NCBI GenBank assembly: GCA_900169235.1
Contig: FWCC01000207.1
Span: 90,125-154,124 of the forward strand
Direction of reading: 5' to 3'
Length of the DNA stretch: 64,000 bases
Source: Zarea fungicola
Taxonomy: Eukaryota > Ascomycota > Sordariomycetes > Hypocreales > Cordycipitaceae
The position numbers were made by a program, and so were the translations under genes. Under the pieces are notes generated by a model. That model saw only the letters and a program-made list of their open reading frames with translations, did no database searches and had not been told where the DNA came from. Shown here one piece after another: positions 11,209 to 22,432 of the stretch; positions within the stretch are counted from its first letter, which is position 1; each line of letters begins with the position of its first letter.

Positions 11209-12880
11209 ATGCAGCTACAGAAGATGCAGTTGTTGGCAATTTCTCTCGTGGCTATAGCCAGCAGCGCAGCAGCTCGGCTTGTTGTACCATTTGGACCGTT
11301 TCGTGCCGAATACAACGAGGCAAGAGGAGCAGCTGCCTCCAAGCATCATGCCGCCGTTGCCGATATCCATGCTGCTCAGCGACCCCTCAGCGGCGGCGCC
11401 GCATCCGACTCTCCAGCGTTCAAGCACGGCCAGCACACGCTCGTGCCTCAGGACGGGTCTGTTTGCCCGTCTTATGGCGAGAAGCAGTGGACCGGCACCG
11501 TTGACGTGACTGACGAACGCCGCCTCTTCTTCTGGGCCTTCGAGAGCCGCAATGACCCGGCCAACGACCCCGTCATCTTCTGGATGAATGGCGGACCCGG
11601 AAGCTCCTCCATGACCGGCGCCTTCACCGAGATGGGCGCCTGCATGCTGTGGAACGACAGCCGCGCCCCCGTCCCGAACCGCTGGTCCTGGAACAACAAT
11701 GCCACGCTCATCTTTCTTGACCAGCCCGCCGGTGCCGGCCTCTCCACCCTTGCCGAGGGCGCCCGCCTGCCCAGCGCGGACGCGGACGGCGCCGAGGACT
11801 TTCAGGAGTTTCTCAACATCCTGTTTCGGGATGTGTTCCCGGAGAAGGCGCACCTGCCGATCCACATCGCGGCCGAGTCGTACGGTGGACATTACGGGCC
11901 TACGTACGTTCACCATATTCTCGAGTCGCGTCGGTACAATGCGGCCAGCGCTTTCTGGGGCAACATTACGTCCATGATCCTCGTTGATGCGGTGCTGGAT
12001 TTTGCAGGACCAGCCTTGGGCAGCTATGAGCTGTTTTGCAAGGATTCGCGAAGCGCGGGCATCATCACGGCAGCGGAGTGTGAAGAGATGCTCGCGAAGC
12101 TTCCCGAGGCGGAAAAAGTCTCGCGAGACTGCGAGCAGTCGGGTGACCGCAACGTTTGTGCAGCGGCAGTCGAGCGATTTGGATCCATCTCTGAGCCATA
12201 TGACAAGCTGGTTGAAAAGGGAGAGAGAAGTCCTTTCCACTGTAAGTCAAAACCCTGGTTTACCTCCAAAGAAAAAGCAGAATTCTTGCCTCTTCCTTGT
12301 CCAAAGCCAGCTATTCTAATGTTACAAAATTTCCTCAGTGCACCGAGGATGTCCCGACTTCCCCAACTGTGCCAACACAGCCAAGGGTGATTTTGGCGAA
12401 TACCTCAACCGCAAACACGTCAAGGCGGCGCTTAAGTTCCCCCCATCATTTACCTACAGCGAAATCAACTGGGACATGAACACGGCCTACGTCGACTCTG
12501 GCGATCCCTGGGTCCCCACGACGCCTCGGGTTGGCGCCATTCTCGACGCGTACCAGACCGGCAAGATTGTCGACGACGGCAAGAGCATTGGTGATGTCCG
12601 CCTGCTGGCCCTTAACGGCAACTTTGATGCCGGAATCAACACGCACGGCAACATGATGACTTACGAGCGCATCATCTGGAGCCGCATGGGTGACTACCGC
12701 GCCGCCAAGTGGCGGGATCTGGCAGAGGAAGACATCGCGGGGACGGGCTGGTGGAAGGGGACCAATGATGGAAGACTAGTGTTTATCGGGGTGGATGACG
12801 CTGGCCACATGGTGCCTGGTGATGTTCCAGAAGCGAGTTTTCACATCTTGCAAAGATGGCTGCACAATGGATGGCGATGA
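11209..12880 (+). CDS. Secreted serine carboxypeptidase (peptidase family S10), 524 aa, two exons
   Basis: Exons 11209-12241 and 12339-12880 (intron GTAAGT...CTCAG) give 524 residues. A hydrophobic signal peptide spans about residues 7-22, ending near ASSAAA. S10 hallmarks are in order: 'WMNGGPGSSSM' (substrate and oxyanion region), 'LDQPAGAGLS', catalytic Ser224 in 'AESYGG', Asp441 in 'NGNFDAGINT' and His501 in 'AGHMVP'. Cysteines typical of the family's disulfides are present. These enzymes remove C-terminal residues from peptides at acidic pH in the vacuole or outside the cell; the signal peptide and absence of a C-terminal membrane helix favour a secreted or vacuolar enzyme over a Kex1-type Golgi enzyme. 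The first Met and Met6 are both possible starts. The long antisense open frame opposite exon 1 is a by-product of high GC3. Confidence 0.93.
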
Positions 12881-13322
12881 AGGGCTCGAAACTTTGGTCA
12901 GCCTTCGCGAGACAGTACATGTAGCGTATAAGTTAATTGACCATGGCATTTTGCGGCCATTCTCAAGAAATTATCTCACCGGTGGACTGAAATGAGAACG
13001 GCCAAAAGTGACTTACCCTTTTGCAAAAGAGCAGCCCTACCACGGATCCTGCAACAGCTTCCATCCGTGCCAGCCGGAAGTCCGGTCCAACTTTGAAATG
13101 CGACGGACCGGGTTCCCCACAAACTAACGGCGCTCGCCGCCACCAGTTCAGCTCATTCGATAGTTCCATGGTTCCTTTGTTTGCAGCTGAAAATCTTCTC
13201 GAAATGTTCTTTTTAAATATCTCCAAGTCTGTACGACATGTACTTCCATCGGCACTTTCATTCAAATCTCTTTCGCTAGTAGTTGGTGTCAAGTCGGCCA
13301 CAACCTGATATCGCCAGATCCG
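12881..13322. other. Intergenic, promoter region of the next gene
   Basis: No coding signal; lies between two plus-strand genes. Confidence 0.5.
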
Positions 13323-14075
13323 ATGGAAGAGGTGTGGAGGCACATTGTCGCAAGCTACAACCCGCATGTCATTGACATTGTCGGCAGTCAGCTCGTCCAG
13401 CTCCTCTTCTGGTGGCTCCCTTCCCTCGTCTACGTCCTCCTCGACCGCATCGCACCGGCCTTTTCCGCCGCCCACAAGATCCAGCCAGCGCCCAAACAGC
13501 CGACCACCGCCGAGATCATCCACGCGGCGACCGTGTCCCTCCGCAACCAAGCCCTCATCCTTGTCCTCCAAGTCGCCGGTGCCTTCCTCGCCTCTTCCGC
13601 AGATCAACCACCCGCATTTCGCATCACCGGCGACTTCCCGCCACTCGTTGAAGTTGCGCGAGACCTGGTCATCTGTGCGCTCGCCCGCGAGGCGCTCTTT
13701 TACTACGCCCACCGCCTGCTGCACTGGCGGCCGCTGTACCGGCGCATACACAAGGTCCACCACAAGTTCACGGCACCGGTGGCGTTTGCGTCACAGTATG
13801 CGCATCCCGTCGAGCACGTCCTCGCCAACACGCTGCCGATTGTGCTGCCACCGGTGCTGCTGCGCGCCCATGCCCTGACACTGTGGGTGTTTGTGGCATA
13901 TCAGCTGGTGGAGACGGCGACGGTGCATAGTGGTTATGACTTCTTTCATGGGTTGGCGCGGAAGCATGACCGTCATCATGAGCGGTTTGATGTGTATTTT
14001 GGAGGGTTTGGGTTCTTGGACTGGCTTCATGGGACGGACGAGTCGGATCGGGTGAGCAAGAAAAAGGAGCAGTAG
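13323..14075 (+). CDS. Sterol desaturase / fatty acid hydroxylase superfamily protein, 250 aa
   Basis: A single-exon gene. The three histidine clusters of the membrane di-iron hydroxylases are all present: HRLLH (130-134), HKVHH (143-147) and HDRHH (215-219), with an additional HPVEH at 161-165. Hydrophobic segments at about 22-42, 76-92 and 172-196 fit a multi-pass ER protein. The family (ERG3, ERG25, sphingolipid C4-hydroxylases and many secondary-metabolism enzymes) introduces oxygen or double bonds using O2 and cytochrome-b5 type electron donors. At 250 residues it is shorter than Erg3 or Erg25 and lacks their specific signatures, so the substrate cannot be named. The C terminus ends in a Lys-rich KKKEQ, compatible with a KKxx-like ER retrieval signal though not a perfect one. 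Confidence 0.88.
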   Translation: MEEVWRHIVASYNPHVIDIVGSQLVQLLFWWLPSLVYVLLDRIAPAFSAAHKIQPAPKQPTTAEIIHAATVSLRNQALILVLQVAGAFLASSADQPPAFRITGDFPPLVEVARDLVICALAREALFYYAHRLLHWRPLYRRIHKVHHKFTAPVAFASQYAHPVEHVLANTLPIVLPPVLLRAHALTLWVFVAYQLVETATVHSGYDFFHGLARKHDRHHERFDVYFGGFGFLDWLHGTDESDRVSKKKEQ

Positions 14076-15364
14076 ATATTGCACATGGTTGCGAAGGATG
14101 GGAATCTACGAAACTTGTCATCAACTTCATATACGAATTGTTTTTTTTTGCAAGTAAATTGTTCCTCTTGATGTATTCCCCAGCTCCCGGCTTCCCCCTA
14201 GTCATCGAGTTATCCAGACAATATGAATTGCCTTAATGTACCCCGTGTATAGTGATTAGGTCTAGGACAGTGAACGCACCCCCTAGCTCGAGACGAAGTT
14301 GAGTAACAAGCAACAGAGTCATGAGTTCCGGCTTAACAATTTGGTACAAATACCGTGTCATAATTTAAAGCAGTCCGGAGCAACAAATCGTGTCTCGGTG
14401 GTAATTCCCTATCCTTCGATGAGATCCTAGCGCGTAGAAATGTACTAACAAAGTCTCCAACAGGGAAGCTCAAGCGTTGCCCCTGCTCGACAGAGGAACT
14501 CAAAGTCGGAGCTGTAAAGCTTTCAGTAGTTTTGGGAAGTGCTCTATTCGCGCGGGAGCGGCAGCCGCACACTACCTGGCTCAAAATGTCTCGGCGCGGG
14601 CCTGCTTTTTCTTACGCTAGTTAACACCTTGGCACAAAGTTGTAACTTGGCAGCCTCTGCACCATTGTTCTTCCATAGCAAGACAAAGGTCTATAAGTGG
14701 CGCTGCCCCTCATATTGACTTGCGGTGAACGTCCACATTCTTGATGTTGGTAATGATTGAATGGTCTAGGGGGATTCCCACGCAATCTTAGCGACTGGTG
14801 TATTGAGATTTTCTTGATCACGTCTCTACATTTTGCGATAGTTGCCACTTCTCCCAGAGTCCGTTTGGCGATAATTGCAACTTGTAGACCACCGCGAAGA
14901 TCTTGTGCTGAGGACAGGTGGTCATTTTGCTTCACCCATACCGAACGGTGACGAATAGCGGGCGACCCTATGTAGGCAGCCCAGTCCACGCATCCATTTC
15001 AATTCCACGGAGGATGATCTGGGGGCCGACTCCATCGAGAGAAATATTTCATTTTTGTGCGTGGGCAATTAGCATCGAGAAACGGACTGAGGCGGGGGCA
15101 AGACACTAACTCAGCTCGCCACAATTTGTAGAGTGATTGGTGTTTAATATTAATAAGTCCCCGAGACATGTACCACATGACCGGAATGTACTTGCAGCAT
15201 TAATACAGATTCATGCGTGATTTGGTTGGGCTTACAACGCAGAAACTATATGAAGCTTAATGCTATCCTCCTTCCTGCTCACTATGTCGTAAAGCAAGCG
15301 AAAACAATTTATAATACCATATATTTTGACTGCAAAGCCTTTATTCACTTTTGCCTTCTTAAAA
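14076..15364. other. 1.3-kb intergenic region without a supported gene
   Basis: AT-richer, gene-free sequence at the left side of the FPP-synthase-like gene. Nothing recognisable on either strand. Confidence 0.5.
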
Positions 15365-16486
15365 ATGACCAACCTTAGCCACGAAAAACTGGAAAGCACT
15401 CTGGATGATGTTATTCAGGACGTGGCTAAGATTCTACAGGAGGTCGGCCTTATGACACAGGCTATCGACAGGGTGGTATTCGTGAGTAAAACTAGTCGCT
15501 GTAATGTAGAAGAGCACTGCTGACAAACTGTAAAGTGCCTCACTGTGACAAATACAGGCGGGAACAAGCTGCGTGGTCGATCTGTGGTCGACACTGGCTT
15601 GATGCTAAGTAAGGAGGAGCTAAGCCCCGAGCAAATCAAGGATTTATTTATCCTTGGAAGCTTGATCGAAATTTTTAACTCAGCCTACCTTATATGGGAT
15701 GACATTATGGACAAGTCCGAAACGAGGCGCGGCAAACCCTGCTGGTACCGCGAGGATAGGGTAGACATGATGGCAATTAATGACGCATGTTTGCTTCTGT
15801 CAATTATACGGGTGGTACTAAGGAAGCATTTTAGGACTCATTCAGCATACGCTGAACTTGTGGAACTGTTCTCTGAAGCATCTTTCCGCACCGAGCTTGG
15901 ACAACACTATGATTTGATGGCCGCAGAAGGGTTGCTGAAGGTGGTGCAGTTTACTTGGAGCCAGTACGAGTTCATCACTGCAAACAAGACTGCATACTAT
16001 ACGTTTCATGTACCTCTAATGATCCCTCTCCTCTATCTCGGACTTGCGACGCCAAAAAATACCGCCAAGATATATGACTTGTCCATGATGTTTGGACTGA
16101 TGTTTCAAGCCCGTGACGACTTCCTTGATGTTTATGGAGATGCGACCGTTACTGGCAAGACTGGGTCTGATATTAGAGAGAACAAATGCACTTGGTTGTC
16201 CGTGACGGCAATTGAACACTGCAACACGGCTCAGAAGGCGACTTTGGAAAATTGTTACGGAAGCCAACGAGCTGAGGACATCCAAAAAGTCCGACAGCTT
16301 TTCGACCAACTTTGCCTGCCGAAACGTTTCCTGAAATGGGACCAAGAGATTCAAGCAAAAATGGATTTGGCGATTAAGAGTGCTATCAATGACGAGGGGC
16401 TGAAAGATGACATCTTCCGGGAGTTCTTATCGAAGTACTTTGCGGATCCCCGAAGGTCCATATGTCATCTAGGCCAGGGCTCCTAG
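15365..16486 (+). CDS. Farnesyl diphosphate synthase-like short-chain prenyltransferase, 355 aa, two exons
   Basis: Exons 15365-15481 and 15536-16486 with a 54-bp intron (GTGAGT donor, GCTGACA branch, GTAAAG acceptor) give 355 residues; this phase makes the N-terminal region align without gaps to the FPP-synthase entry ('NTGGNKLRGRSVVDTG'). The first Asp-rich motif is DDIMD at 94-98, followed by 'ETRRGKPCWYR'; the second is DDFLD at 233-237; 'GKTGSDIRENKCTWL' is the Lys-containing FPPS motif. The enzyme should condense IPP with DMAPP or a longer allylic diphosphate. Odd points: positions -5/-4 from the first motif are Ala89-Tyr90 instead of the Phe-Phe pair of FPP synthases, and the C terminus lacks the usual basic KRxK tail. 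Its codon use is visibly more AT-rich than that of neighbouring housekeeping genes. Likely a specialised paralogue rather than ERG20. Confidence 0.88.
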
Positions 16487-17707
16487 TAGTCTAGCCGGTC
16501 TGAAAAACGCCCGAAACTCAAATCGACGTATTTACTGGCTCTTAAGTGTTTTAGTAAAATTTTACCTATGTGACGTTGACTATCTTTCGTCGAAGGTACA
16601 TATTACAAACGTAAGAAGTAGGCCGAGTCACAGCGTACAGTACAAATTGCTAAGGGGTAAACTACAGGTTAGACGCTTGGATGCTGCTTTAATTCGAGGC
16701 TCTTTAATCTGAACATTCATATCAAGGGCTGAGCTGCAAGTCACCGAGGTACGTCAGTACGCTCGCTAACTAAAGTAGCAGAAACCAGGAAAGTCTAGCG
16801 TCGCATTAGATTACTGATTTGGGTTGAGTTAGCACCACCAATTCTCCATACTCACGCAGGCGAGAGCCAACTGGTGTCCGTTATAAAGGCGGCTGGAAGA
16901 GGATGTAAACGGAGCCAGTACTGACACTGTCATAACTGCTCTCATTCATCTGCGTTGTCCCACTATTTAACCTTGTGCTAGCTCACCTGGTTATTATTGT
17001 GGTTGTGTGCTGTTCGGGCTTAGGCTGCGTGCGTAGAACCATTTACCCTTTTGGATCAATTCCACACCCGCGGCCAACGCACAAGTAGCCATACAGCTCA
17101 AGTCCAATACTAAAATGCTTTGAACTGGAAATAGAATTAAGTAATTAATTATGTATTAATAAGCTTATTATTACAGGTGTTGGTAATAGCCCTCATCTGT
17201 AGTGTCTACTGGCAGCAAGGGCCGTCATGCTTTTCCCACAAAACCGGTTCGCCTACAGAACTGTAGTTGTCACTCGCATTTATTATTATTTTGCAGTGAA
17301 AGTGGCTCCGCTTGGTATGAAGCCCATTTAAGCATGCTCTAAGATCACTAGTTCTTCTCTTTTCGGCTTTGTAATCACTGTCACTAATGCCAATATGAAC
17401 CATACTGCAGTTGAACATGGTGGTTATGGCCGCCACCCCTCACAGCTGAAATCGCGGTTGGGGATTTCTAAGCAAAGGAAAATATCATATCATTGTTGTA
17501 CTGATACCGATGGCCATGAAATAGGAGATATTTCACCCATCGTCCGTTGCAAAGCCGCGGCTCTGGATGGTTGATTACCAATCTTCTTCCGACGGCTACA
17601 GCAGTGAGATACAATATAAGTTTTATTTAAGAATGAAAACATCTCTAGTATACGACGATTTCACAGCCCCTGACTCTTTCTATACACAACCTACTCAGAC
17701 GTTCGCC
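16487..17707. other. 1.2-kb intergenic region without a supported gene
   Basis: Upstream region of the NmrA-like gene. A frame open from 17567 runs into that gene but its extra 47 residues look like translated leader. No independent gene seen. Confidence 0.5.
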
Positions 17708-18610
17708 ATGGCATCTATCAAGAAAGTAGTCGTCGTGGGGGCCAGCGGCAATGTAGGAAAGTCTGCCGTCAAAGCCTTGTTGGAATCGCACTTTGAAGTT
17801 ACAGGCCTCACTCGACAAACGTCCTCTGCTACGCTCCCCACCGGAGTGCGACACCTTCGAACAGACATGTCAGCATCGTCTCTCGCTGCGGCCTTTGCAG
17901 GCCAAGATGCGGTTGTCAGCACACTGTCGAGCATTACACCAGACGGCGACCTAGCGTTGCAGACGTCCTTCATCGACGCGGCCATTGCCGCGGGAGTCAA
18001 GCTCTTTATCCCCTCAGAGTACGGTGTGGACACTTCAGACCGCGCCGCCCCAAAGTACCTCCCCTTTCTCTCAGATAAGCTCGCCACCTTGGACTATCTG
18101 CGCTCAAAGGAGGCCGAAATCTCGTGGACAGCTATAGTCAGTGGCTCCATGTTCGACTGGGGGCTCCAAATTCCTGGCTTTGCTGGATGGGATGTTCCCA
18201 ACCGTACCGTGACCATTTACAACGGTGGCAGTATTCCATATGAGGCGACAAGCCTTGACCAAGTCGGCCGAGCTATTACTACATGTCTGGAGAGGCCCGA
18301 GCTGGTGAAGAATCAGCATGTGTACATCAACAGCTTCACTGCGACACAAAATCAGATCCTACAGGCGCTGGAGAGCGCGACGGGCGACACATTCAAAGTT
18401 TCGCAAGGATCGGTAGACGAGTTGTTCCAAGGTGGCAAGGAAATGGTCGAGAATGGACAGCCGTTTGGTGTTTTGGGCATGCTCGCTGGAGTTGTCTACG
18501 GCAAGGGAGGACTTGCTAATTACTCGGTTACTAAAGGAATTTGGAATGAGAAGCTCGAACTGCCGCAGGAGGACCTGAATTTGCTTGTACGGGCCTTTGT
18601 AAATCAGTGA
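17708..18610 (+). CDS. NmrA-like / isoflavone reductase-like NAD(P)-binding protein, 300 aa
   Basis: A single exon. The ATG at 17708 sits in a strong context (GCCATGGC) and is followed at once by a beta strand and the Rossmann motif 'VVVVGASGNVGKS'. 'LFIPSEYGVDT' matches the F-x-P-S-E-[FY]-G signature of isoflavone/pinoresinol-lariciresinol reductase-type atypical SDRs; the Lys in 'LSDKLATLDYL' sits where the family's catalytic Lys lies. The length (about 300) is normal. Enzymes of this group reduce aromatic or enone substrates with NADPH; the regulatory NmrA branch binds NAD(P) without catalysis. The conserved Lys points to an enzyme, but the substrate cannot be told. It lies 1.2 kb downstream of the FPP-synthase-like gene on the same strand, so a shared pathway is possible but unproven. 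Confidence 0.9.
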   Translation: MASIKKVVVVGASGNVGKSAVKALLESHFEVTGLTRQTSSATLPTGVRHLRTDMSASSLAAAFAGQDAVVSTLSSITPDGDLALQTSFIDAAIAAGVKLFIPSEYGVDTSDRAAPKYLPFLSDKLATLDYLRSKEAEISWTAIVSGSMFDWGLQIPGFAGWDVPNRTVTIYNGGSIPYEATSLDQVGRAITTCLERPELVKNQHVYINSFTATQNQILQALESATGDTFKVSQGSVDELFQGGKEMVENGQPFGVLGMLAGVVYGKGGLANYSVTKGIWNEKLELPQEDLNLLVRAFVNQ

Positions 18611-21078
18611 AGATCATTAAGAAGGTTTGGCTTTATATTAGCCATGAAAGAAGTGGCCTCCATTCTCTACTCCACCATGCTTTTTAATGGAGTGTTCCTC
18701 AGACTGTTGCCTCCATCACCGCCCTTCGGTGTCATACGTCCCAGAGTCATCCGTATCAATAAAGCATCGTACCTATTTAGATGTTTATTAATCACTTTTG
18801 TCGGTCGCTTCCTCATGCATAGGATTCCACCAGGCTGTATGGTCAAGGTTCAACTTTTCATGGTACTAATCTTGGCCTTAGCTACGGATGTCCCAGCCAG
18901 TGGCGCGTAATACAACAGTGGTACTTTGTCAAAGTGCCGTTACACGAACAACAGCATGTATTAATGTGTATCTCTGTGCATCTCATGTGTACAGCCATCC
19001 TTTACACCGTACTACGGATCGCGGGTGACATAAGCGCAGTGCGCCGGAGCAAGATCGCCTGCTGCCTCGCAAGGCGCCTAATAAGGCTGAATTAGCAAGG
19101 ACTTTTTGGATAGCTATTAAAAAGCAAACATACAACTGCAAACAGTTCCGGGACACCGACCGCAGTCGAGCTGACAAGTTCGGCTACACCTCTGCCAATA
19201 TCAGAGCCGCCCTGATTGAAGGTGTCGAATGAAGAGGCAAGAGAAGGAACAAGATCCTCCTTCTAATATGTATCAGCTTTAATATACTTGAGAGCGGAGG
19301 GATCTAACTTGCCGTTACTTCCGTTATGGGACTTCTTGATTGCGTGACAGGCCTCGACATGCCTAGTGCGAAGAGAGCGGCAGAGTAAAATGTGATTAGA
19401 AGCATTTTATTTTCGTGGAAGAATTAAGTAGTGGAGTGGCGATGTTTAAATTCAGCTAATTATAGAAAAAAAAACAATGTAACATGAACATCTTTCTAAA
19501 GGGATTCTCAAGTTGGGCTTGTTTAGTTTAAGTATCCCTCCTTCACGTGTAAAGCAAATATTTTTTTTTTGGAAGACCTATTATTACCTTGTAAGAGCCT
19601 TGTCAATGCGAGACTTGTCTAATGAGCGAAGTACTAACATGACCTTGAAAACCCTCGGAGGTTGTGATCTTCTGGGAATTGAGATCACACTGAGACAAAA
19701 CCGCACATTTCTGACACAGCAATAATGACCGAAGTTCATGGTTCTGGGTTGGTGCATCAAGGGCTTGGGAACAGTGGGCCATTAACCGATGAGACAAGTG
19801 AAATTGGGTCAGGCCACTTCACCCCACGTTAGAATATTCATCCTCGTTTTCAGCCCATTAAATCTCTGCCTCTGTTATCTCTCACCCTGTGGTGGATCAA
19901 GCTGAGTATCGATCCTACACATCTTACTTCAGTGCCTTTCCATCCTTTCCATGAACCAGAATAATTGGTCTACCAGTTACTCATCGACAAATGTCGCGGC
20001 CACGGGGGACGTATTTGGTAGATTAACGCCGAGCTATTTCCATACGACACCAGAGCTCCAGTATGTTTCTACCACCACGGAGCGCGGCAGCTTTAAAGCT
20101 TTGTAGAAGAAAAAACTTTTTTTTTCCTTTTTTTTCCCGTATGAATCCTCAAAGAGCTATCAAGGCCAAAAATCATTTATTTTAGCTCGAACTATTTCAA
20201 AGCAAGGGCAGCAGGCAGTTAAAGCATGCCGTATAAATATAGCCAAATATAATAAAATATGGCTACTAGAATTATTTTACGTTTTCTTACTATAAAGACG
20301 AAATTATAAGTTGCAATAAACCTGGGTGCGATTTTTCCCAGGCCTCGTGGTATTTACTACTGCAAGAGACACGACTTCTTCGCCTCATATTTGCAAGTTA
20401 AACTGATACATGGCAATACAGGTTTGGAAATGAAGACGCCACACTGCAGAAAATGTAACAACATAATATATGTGAGTCTGGGAAATATTTCTGCCAGCTC
20501 TCCTGTAGCGCATCTCATTCAAGGAGCGATGGCGACTCATCGGAACTTCGGCAAGCTGGGCGGCTAACGGTGAACGCAGATTCGCCCTGAATAAGTGGAC
20601 TGGCCCCGAGAATCCCTGGATGCATCACGGCTGGGGCTGTGCAAAAGGGTCGAGAACCAACCGGAAAACGGCGGTACATGCATGCAACGGCCCCCGCAAG
20701 TTTGCGATTTCCGTTTGCTGCGACATTGTATGAGCCTGGATGGTAGAAAGTGCTGTGAATCCAGCGCGTACTTTGTACACTTTTGCGTTGAGGGGTAAAT
20801 TGTAATGTCCAATTTGTGACAAGGCTGGTGGCGGTTCGCATTCGACCATGGAGCGAATTACAGAAAAGGCTCAGGGGGTGCCACCACTCGCGGGAGAGCA
20901 GCCGCTGTTTTCCTAATTGTTTCTTTGAGCGTGAATTGCCAAGAAAGCCGTCTTTGCAAAACACTATTGAAGCTGTTTGGGCATTGTCATCTGCCTCGAG
21001 GCATCGTCATCTGCTTGAAATTGAGGACTGGCGTAGTATATCCCATCGGACAAACAGCTCAGGCTGGTTCCAACCACC
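18611..21078. other. 2.5-kb gene-poor region
   Basis: AT-rich, with poly-T and poly-A runs (for example around 19560 and 20115) and no convincing gene apart from one doubtful 51-codon frame at 19951. No terminal repeats or transposase motifs recognised. Confidence 0.5.
19951..20106 (+). CDS. Possible small ORF, 51 aa, unrecognised
   Basis: An ATG-started frame of 51 codons rich in Ser and Thr ('NWSTSYSSTNVAATGDVFG' near its start), ending '...TTTERGSFKAL'. There is no signal peptide or known motif. Composition is more protein-like than the surrounding AT-rich DNA, but it could equally be chance or a relict exon. Confidence 0.18.
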   Translation: MNQNNWSTSYSSTNVAATGDVFGRLTPSYFHTTPELQYVSTTTERGSFKAL

Positions 21079-22318
21079 ATGGCCCTCTTATCTCATCTTA
21101 CCGAGCTCAACATTGCTGCCACAGCTCTCGATTTAGCCACTCTTGTCGTCATGGGCATTGTTACGATACTACAGTACTGTTTTGTGCGCAGACATAATGA
21201 CCCTGCACGGGCCTGGGTTTACTGGGTTAGATGGTCCATGTCCATGTTTTGCTTGTACGTTGCCAAAGACTGGACTACACCATCAACTACTGCTTGCGTT
21301 GGATTGTTGCGCTGACCTCGATGTCGAATAACAGCACACTCTTCCTTGTTTGCGCCGATCTAGTGATTAATACCGTGTACGTCCGATTCATCGAGCGCGG
21401 CATCGAATTCTTCCCCTCGGAGAGGCAGGGTCTCGTCCAGACCATGGGGATTCTCGACAGCATCTGGTGGCTCGCCGAGGCCGTCGTCCGGGTGCTGCTC
21501 CTGATCGCGCTCGCCACGCTCAGCGCCGGCATCGCCATGTCGCGAACATCGGGCCATGCGCAGGCCGGGTGGACAAAGCTGCGGCCGGCCGCCGCCTTTG
21601 CCGGCTGCGTGACGCTCGTGGTCGCCGTGGCCTTGTTTGGTCTGCGCTGCTACTATTGGGCGCACGCGTTTGACAAGGGCGAGCCCAGTATTCAAAGCCG
21701 CAGATACCAGAGCCGTCCAGGGAGCATCCCGAATCTGGATGAGATCAATAGGGTGACTATTCGCATGGATCTCGCGCTGCATTGCATCTGGGTCCTGTTG
21801 GGCCTGGTGGTGTTGACAATAGCGGCTCGGACGTCGGGGTTGAGTCGTGCGGCGCCGCATACCAAACCGGTAAGCTATATCTGTGCATATGTATATATGC
21901 ATATAATGAGAAGAGGCCCGGCAAAGAAAATGAACTAATGACAGAATTTCCCCAGGCTTCGAAACTTTTCCTGGCATGTGCAGTACTGTTTGTAGCACAG
22001 CCTTTGTACTGTGCCATCATTCTCATCATCTTCTCGCTCGGCATCGATAATGTGCAGGGCGGTCCAAACACAATCATTACAAACGTCTTTTTCCGCGTCT
22101 GGCCGTACGCCGCCATTCTACTGGTGTTATTTGTGCTGGGTAGCAAGAAGGTGGGTGGTGTATACTCGACTGAGCAAGCGTTTGTGACCAAGGAAGGCGA
22201 CACAGCAGCAGCGGGCGGTGCGCCTGTGTACCAGACGGCATGGGGATATCAAGTGCCTCTTGATACAAGGGCAGCGACGCAGACACACCAGCATGGCGGT
22301 TATGGAGGAGGCGACTGA
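21079..22318 (+). CDS. Seven-transmembrane fungal membrane protein, 357 aa to the first stop, three exons
   Basis: Exons 21079-21254, 21335-21869 and 21956-22318 give 357 residues. Seven hydrophobic helices can be seen, roughly at residues 13-35, 53-76, 97-125, 135-162, 197-217, 240-266 and 279-302. The first loop carries 'RRHNDPAR', which recurs as 'RRRDPAR' in the gene at 24186, and the first intron interrupts helix 2 at the same place and phase in both, so the two are tandem paralogues. Topology resembles small fungal 7-TM proteins of unknown role; no G-protein or channel signature is visible. After the UGA at 22316 the same frame stays open for 37 more codons rich in Gln, Tyr and Pro. Either the UGA is read through, spliced out (GTGCCT at 22253 to ACAG at 22321 would be an in-frame 69-nt intron with weak signals) or is a recent nonsense change. 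Confidence 0.75.
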
Positions 22319-22432
22319 CAGGCACAGCTCAACAGTTATTATGCTCAGGGATATCATGGGCAAAGCCAGCAGCCACCAGAGCAACAGCTGCAACAACAAT
22401 ACCATTCTCAACACCAGCCACACTATGGCTAA
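22319..22432 (+). other. In-frame Gln-rich continuation after the UGA stop (37 codons)
   Basis: Directly after UGA (22316-22318, followed by CAG) the frame of the 7-TM gene continues as a Q/Y/P-rich tail with 'AQGYHGQSQQPPEQQ' and ends at TAA 22430-22432. Its composition matches the preceding 'THQHGGYGGGD' region and is unlike neutral UTR. Confidence 0.5.

Noticed and set aside
11215..12240. 341-codon antisense frame opposite the carboxypeptidase
   Set aside because: The plus strand has a complete S10 protease with all catalytic residues; the antisense frame is a by-product of GC-rich third positions.
17567..17707. Upstream extension of the NmrA-like protein by 47 residues
   Set aside because: The Rossmann fold starts immediately after the ATG at 17708, which has the better context; the extension has no family similarity.
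19000..19260. Possible degenerate transposase remnant
   Set aside because: A stretch of Arg/Lys-rich frame ends in stops; no DDE, zinc-finger or terminal inverted repeats recognised.
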